Part shown: positions 55,101 through 61,100 of the stretch, piece after piece
Position numbering within the stretch: the stretch's first letter is position 1
Layout of the letters: every line of letters begins with the position of its first letter
Assembly: GCA_014843695.1 (NCBI GenBank)
Contig: CM026398.1
Location: 48,697,579-48,761,578 of the forward strand
Origin: Archivesica marissinica
Taxonomy: Eukaryota > Mollusca > Bivalvia > Venerida > Vesicomyidae
DNA: 64,000 bases
Reading direction: 5' to 3'
The notes under the pieces: generated by a model
The model's input: the letters and a program-made list of their open reading frames with translations, nothing else
Told to the model about the DNA's origin: nothing
Databases searched by the model: none
Made by a program: the position numbers and the translations under genes

Positions 55101-58100
55101 GTGATAGTGCAGTGGTGTGGGAGGTGTGATAGCGCAGTGGTATGGGAGGTGTGATAGTGCAGTGGTGTGGGAGGTGTGATAGCGCAGTTATGTGGAAGGT
55201 GTGATAGCGCAGTGGTGTGGGAGGTGTGATAGTGCAGTTATGTGGGAGGTGTGATAGCGCAGTTTGTGGAAGGTGTGATAGCGCAGTGGTGTGAAGGTGT
55301 GATAGTGCAGTGGTGTGGGAGGTGTGATAGGCAGTGGTGTGGGAGGTGTGATAGCGCAGTTATGTGGAAGGTGTGATAGCGCAGTTATGTGGAAGGTGTG
55401 ATAGCGCAGTGGTGTGGAAGGTGTGATAGTGCAGTGGTGTGGGAGGTGTGATAGCGCAGTGGTGTGGGAGGTGTGATAGCGCAGTTATGTGGAAGGTGTG
55501 ATAGCGCAGTTATGTGGAAGGTGTGATAGTGCAGTGGTGTGGGAGGTGTGATAGCACAGTGGTGTGGAAGGTGTGAAGCGCAGTGGTTGGGAGGTGTGAT
55601 AGCGCATTGTGTGGGAGGTGGATAGCGCAGTTGTGTGGAAGGTGTGATAGCGCATGGTGTGGAAGGTGTGATAGTGCAGTGGTGTGGGAGGTGTGATAGC
55701 GCAGTGTGTGGGGGTGTGATAGCGCATGTGTGGAAGGTGTGATAGCGCAGTGTGTGGAAGGTGTGATGCGCAGTGGTGTGAGAGGCGTGATAGCGCAGGG
55801 TGTGGAGGTGTGATAGGCAGTGGTGTGGGAGGCATGATAGCGCAGTTATGTGGAAGGTGTGATAGCGCAGTGGTGTGGAAGGTGTGATAGCGCAGTTATG
55901 TGGAAGGTGTGATAGCGCGTTATGGAAGGTGTGATAGCGCAGTGGTGTGGAAGGTGTGATAGTGCAGTGGTGTGGGAGGTGTGATAGCGCAGTGGTGTGG
56001 GAGGTGTGATAGCGCAGTTATGTGGAAGGTGTGATAGCGCGTGTGTGGGGGTGGGTGTGGTGGTGTGGGGGGTGTGGTGTGTGGGGGGTGTGTGGTGGTG
56101 TGGGGGGTGTGGGTGGGTGTTGGGGGTGTGGGTGGTGTGGGGGTGTGGTGGTGTGGGGGGTGTGTGTGGTGTGGGGGGTGTGGGTGTGTGGGGGTGGGTG
56201 TGGTGGTGTGTGGGTGTGGGTGGTGTGGGGGTGTGGGTGGTGTGGGGGGTGTGGGTGGTGTGGGGGTGTGGGTGGTGTGGGGGTTGTGGGTGGTGTGGGG
56301 GTGTGGGTTGTGTGGGGGTGTGGGTTGTGTGGGGGTGTGTGGTGGTGTGGGGGTGTGGGTGGTGTGGGGGTGTGGGTTGTGTGGGGGTGTGGGTTTGTGG
56401 GGGTGTGGGTGGTGTGGGGGTGTGGGTTTGTGGGGGTGTGGGTGGTGTGGGGGTGTGGGTGGTGTGGGGGTGTGGGTGGTGTGGGGTGTGGGTGGTGTGG
56501 GGGTGTGGTTGTGGGGGTGTGGGTGTGTGGGGTGTGGGTTGTGTGGGGGTGTGGTGGTGGGGGTGTGGTGTGTGGGTGTGGGTTGTGGGGGTGTGGGTGG
56601 TGTGGGGTTGGGTTGTGGGGGTTGGGTGGTGTGGGGTGTGGTGGTGTGGGGGTTGGGTGGTGTGGGGGTGTGTGGGTGTGGGGTGTGGGTGGGGGGGGTG
56701 TGTGGTGGTGTGGGGGTGTGTGGGTGGTGGGGGGGTGTGGGTTGTGTGGGTGTGTGGGTTGTGGGGGTGAATGGTGTGGGAGGCATGATAGCGCAGTGGT
56801 GTGGGAGGCATGATAGTGCAATGGTGTGGGAGGCATGATAGCGCAGTGGTGTGGGAGGCATGATAGCGCAGTGGTGTGGGAGGCATGATAGTGCAATGGT
56901 GTGGGAGGCATGATAGCGCAGTGGTGTGGGAGGCATGATAGCACAGTGTTGTGGGAGGCCTGATAGCGCAGTGGTGTGGGAAGCATGATAGCGCAGTTGT
57001 GTGGGAGGCGTGATAGTGCAATGGTGCGGGATGCGTGATAGTGCAATGATGTTGGATGCGTGATAGCGCGGTGGTGTGGGAGGCGTGATAGTGCAGTGGT
57101 GTGGGAAGTGTAATAGCGCAGTGGTGTGGGAGGCATAATAGCGCTGTGGTGTCGGAGGCCTGATAGCGCATTGGTGTGGGAGGCATTATAGCGCAGTGGT
57201 AGCGCATTTGCTTCAGGAGCGAAAGGCCCCGATATTAGGCCCAGCTCCCGCCGTTGCGATTGTACCTTAGGCAATGCATTTAAGTTCCACATTGCCTCTT
57301 CTCTCTCCCTCATTGCAATGGATTCCATCATGAACCAGGTCTCGAGAGTGATTAATATAAGTTGTAAGAACTTGTAATGCAATCTAGCTAATATAAATTT
57401 GCATAAACTAATCTTATTTTTTCACATATAAATAGCATTATTACTAAGCATTCATCAAACAAGAAGTTCAAGTATTATTTTCTATCAGTAAGCAGTGTAT
57501 TTGCGACCTACAATCTATCACTTTTGACCTACAATCTATCAAAAGTGAATGTAGGATTTGCCAAAACCGGTTGACAAAGCCAAGGAAGCAGCATTTATTT
57601 ATTGGATTTTACTCTTCAGTGGCAGTGATCTTGTGTAGAGGTCATTTAATCCAGATTAGTTCAAAACTAATTATACACAGGTGCATAGGGTGAGATATAT
57701 AGATAAAGCTGGGTCAAAGCTTCGGATACAGATGGATCTGTAGACCAGTGGTTAACACATTGGACTGGTAATCCAGGGATCGCAGGTTCGATCCCTTGTC
57801 TGACCTTAATAAAATTAACAGTCTTTTCAGATGAGACTTTAAACCGAGGTCTCGTGTCGGTGCTTTACACCGTGCATGTAAAAGAACCAGATGAGACTGT
57901 CTCTGTCTGTATCATTGCACTATCCTCCAAAGATCTAAAATGACTAATCTCTTCAAGATGCGTCGCGTCGCTCATATGGGCAACCGGTAGCGACTATAAA
58001 TAAACATAAAACACCACCAAAGCTTGGGATCAATGCATGGGTTTTTATCTTCTTGACATTTATTTCTTATGTCAACAAATTGAATGTTGTAAATTGAATT

Positions 58101-61100
58101 ATTTCGTTTCTGTGGCAAATATTTGTAAAAAATTGATATACTGTAATAGGAAATTCTATTATACAAACTGTAGTTGTTTAACCTTTAGCACTCTGTAGGC
58201 GAAATGAGCAGATAACAAATGTGTAAAAAAATTCTTATTGTTCTTACCTACAGGTTAACCCTTTCAATACCACAGACCTCTAAATTGGCTTACAAAAAAG
58301 TGTAGATCCAGATGAGCCGGCTTGTGACGAGCCGTCTCATCAGGATCTGCACTTTTTTCAAGTAATATAAATATTTTTAGACATAATTACCCATTTTGAT
58401 AAATGAACTGATCCAAATGTAATTTTGTTATTAATTTATTGGTCTAAAAATATCATGGACCAGTCCATGTCAGTTACTTGGTGTTGAATGGGTTAAACGA
58501 ATTTCTGCCAATATATTTAAAATTATTAAAGATACTTACCCAATACATATTTGAAGCAGTGTCTCCGTTACATGGTACAATTTTCTATGGTATGAATGAC
58601 CAAATATGTGTATAATTGAACCATAAGAATGTTTCTAATTCTACAGACCGTCTTCTATAAAGAGTCCTGTAGACAGCGCTCGTAAGAAGCCAGCTTTGTT
58701 TATCAAACTTAGCGAGCCGGAGAACAGTCAGTTTCAATACCAGAATTTCCAATCTCGATCCCGGCTTGACGCACGGCTGTGGCTGGCGTGCAGAGCCGCC
58801 CTTGTCAACAGTCTCATGATGGAAATACGAGGCATGGGAGATGTTAAAGGTATACCTATACATTCTCAAGTTAACCCATTCACCCCATAGCCTGGAATAG
58901 GCGGTCGGTTATTGTACGTAAACCATGTAACAGATTTCATGATGACACATGGAAGATTCCATTATAGATATAGTCACTAGGGCAAGTTAATGAATATCCT
59001 GGTATACACTGTAACAAGTGTATTTTTAACCAAATTTGGTTGAAAGCTCGATCCATTTTAATGATTGATTTGCCTGCATGAAACAATGTCAGTACAGTCA
59101 AACCTGTCTTAAGCAGTCAGCCAAGGGATTTATTGAAAGTGGCTGCTTAGCACAGGTGGCTGCTTAATAGAGGTCAAATGTATAATAAAACAACATATTG
59201 GGAATCTGGAAACTGGCTGCTTAATACAGGTTGACTGCTTAATGGAGGTGACCACTAACACAGGTTTAAATGTATACTATACGCAAAACAAATCATCTTG
59301 TAAACACTGTATTTTAGACGTTCAGATGGCAACGTTTAGCCAGTTTGTGTCAACATTATACTTAGCTGTACAATCCACTGTTATAGTGTTGTTTTCATAC
59401 ACAACAATTTATGTCCACTCCATTTCTCATGAACCACTTGAAAGGGGCCTCCGTGGTCAAGTTCTTACGGTCGTTGACTTCAAATCACTTGCCACGCACC
59501 GCTGTAGGTTCGAATCCCCTTGGAAGTGTCAAATTATTTCTAGTGAGGAAACTATCCAGATGGCTTGTGACAGGTCAGTGGTTCTACCAGGATGCCCGTC
59601 CGTGATTACAGCACTGCTCAGAGGGGCACTCCGGATCTTCCTCCACCAATAATAGCTGGAAAGTCACCATATGACCTAAGCTGTTCAACGTTAAACCCAC
59701 CAAAAATCAAACATAAACCACTTGATACATAATAATTTATATCTATTTGATATCGACCTTTAAACGGCATAGCTTGGATGCCTCAAATAACTGCTGTATA
59801 GATCTTCAAATTATACAGTAATGTAAAGAGGGTGGAAAATGTGTAATTTTAGTCTAATTTAAACACTTTCCCATTTTCTGAAAACTGTCCCAAGTTCCCA
59901 TTTTGACATGGCGGCTGCCATATCGAGCAGGCTGTGCAAAATGCAGCCGTCGGCCAGGTCGATGCACAATCTAGACAATTTAACATTTTGTTTCGACACC
60001 CTTTGGAAGGCAGTGTTTGTCGTCCACTATTGTCTATGTACCAATTATCGATATATCCTGCAACCTGTAGGCATTTTACCTGAGATACTAGGTAAGTCTG
60101 TATAACAATTCTGTAAAGTTATGGCCAAATTTCAAAAGTACAAGACTTTAGTGTTTTGTAAATTTTGTTCATTTTACTGTAGACGTGGTTATATTTGTAC
60201 ATTAATTTTTACTGTACACCCAGTTATATGTGTCATTGTGCATACAACGTGATATAACAGATCGTTATTACTGTGAAAAGGTTCCTACATCGTGACACGA
60301 ATATCAAGAATAATAATTAATGTTCAGTTGCAATTGTTTCAATCAAATCATGTTTCGTTGTATCACCTTTTCACAATAAAGATTATTTGTTGTATCCTGG
60401 CTCCATTTTACAGAATTGTTAAAGAATAAAGTCCATTTTTCTTGAAATTATGGTTTTTGGTTATTATTTTGTCATATTTTCACTTTAAGGTCTGCACGAT
60501 TTGCATGTTCTACATTAGGAAGATTATCTGTGGAGATGAATATTAAATTAAAACTTGAGAGCTGTGATGGCTCTATGGATTAGAATTCATAATGCGGTTT
60601 GATATTATACGCCCAGTTAGTCTGTGCCTTGACCGAGCACTTTTATAAAAACATCAGCAGTTTTAACTCGGGACTTCATTCAAATAGAAAGCTTGAGTAA
60701 GAATTTGTACCATTGCTACAATGCTGTAGCTGCGAGTTTTAATAAACAGGTATGCTATCTCTGTGGGGTGCACAAAAGGGGCTAAGCAGTTTATAAAATA
60801 GCATCGTTTCTGTCTTGTCCAATAACATAGCATTTGTATTGGCCTTGGAGGCATGTGTGAGGCAAGAAGGTATCCATGTCCAAACTCAACCAAGGAGAGT
60901 GAGGTAGAATATACGTTATAGTGTATGGGAAATCCTGGCCTGGGCTTCGGTACAGGAGGGTTGCGATCAGGAATACTATGCCTCATGGCCGAGTGGTTCG
61001 GAGTTTGAGCACTGTCAGGTTCATTATGGTGGTACGTTTGTATTATTGGGCAAGACACTTAGATCCACATTGCCTTGTCTTTCTCCTTCATTGTAATGGA

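Noticed and set aside
55485..57382. Long Pro/His/Thr-rich and Gly/Val/Trp-rich reading frames
   Set aside because: Both strands and several frames are open at once because of the G/T-rich SINE-derived array. This is composition, not coding.
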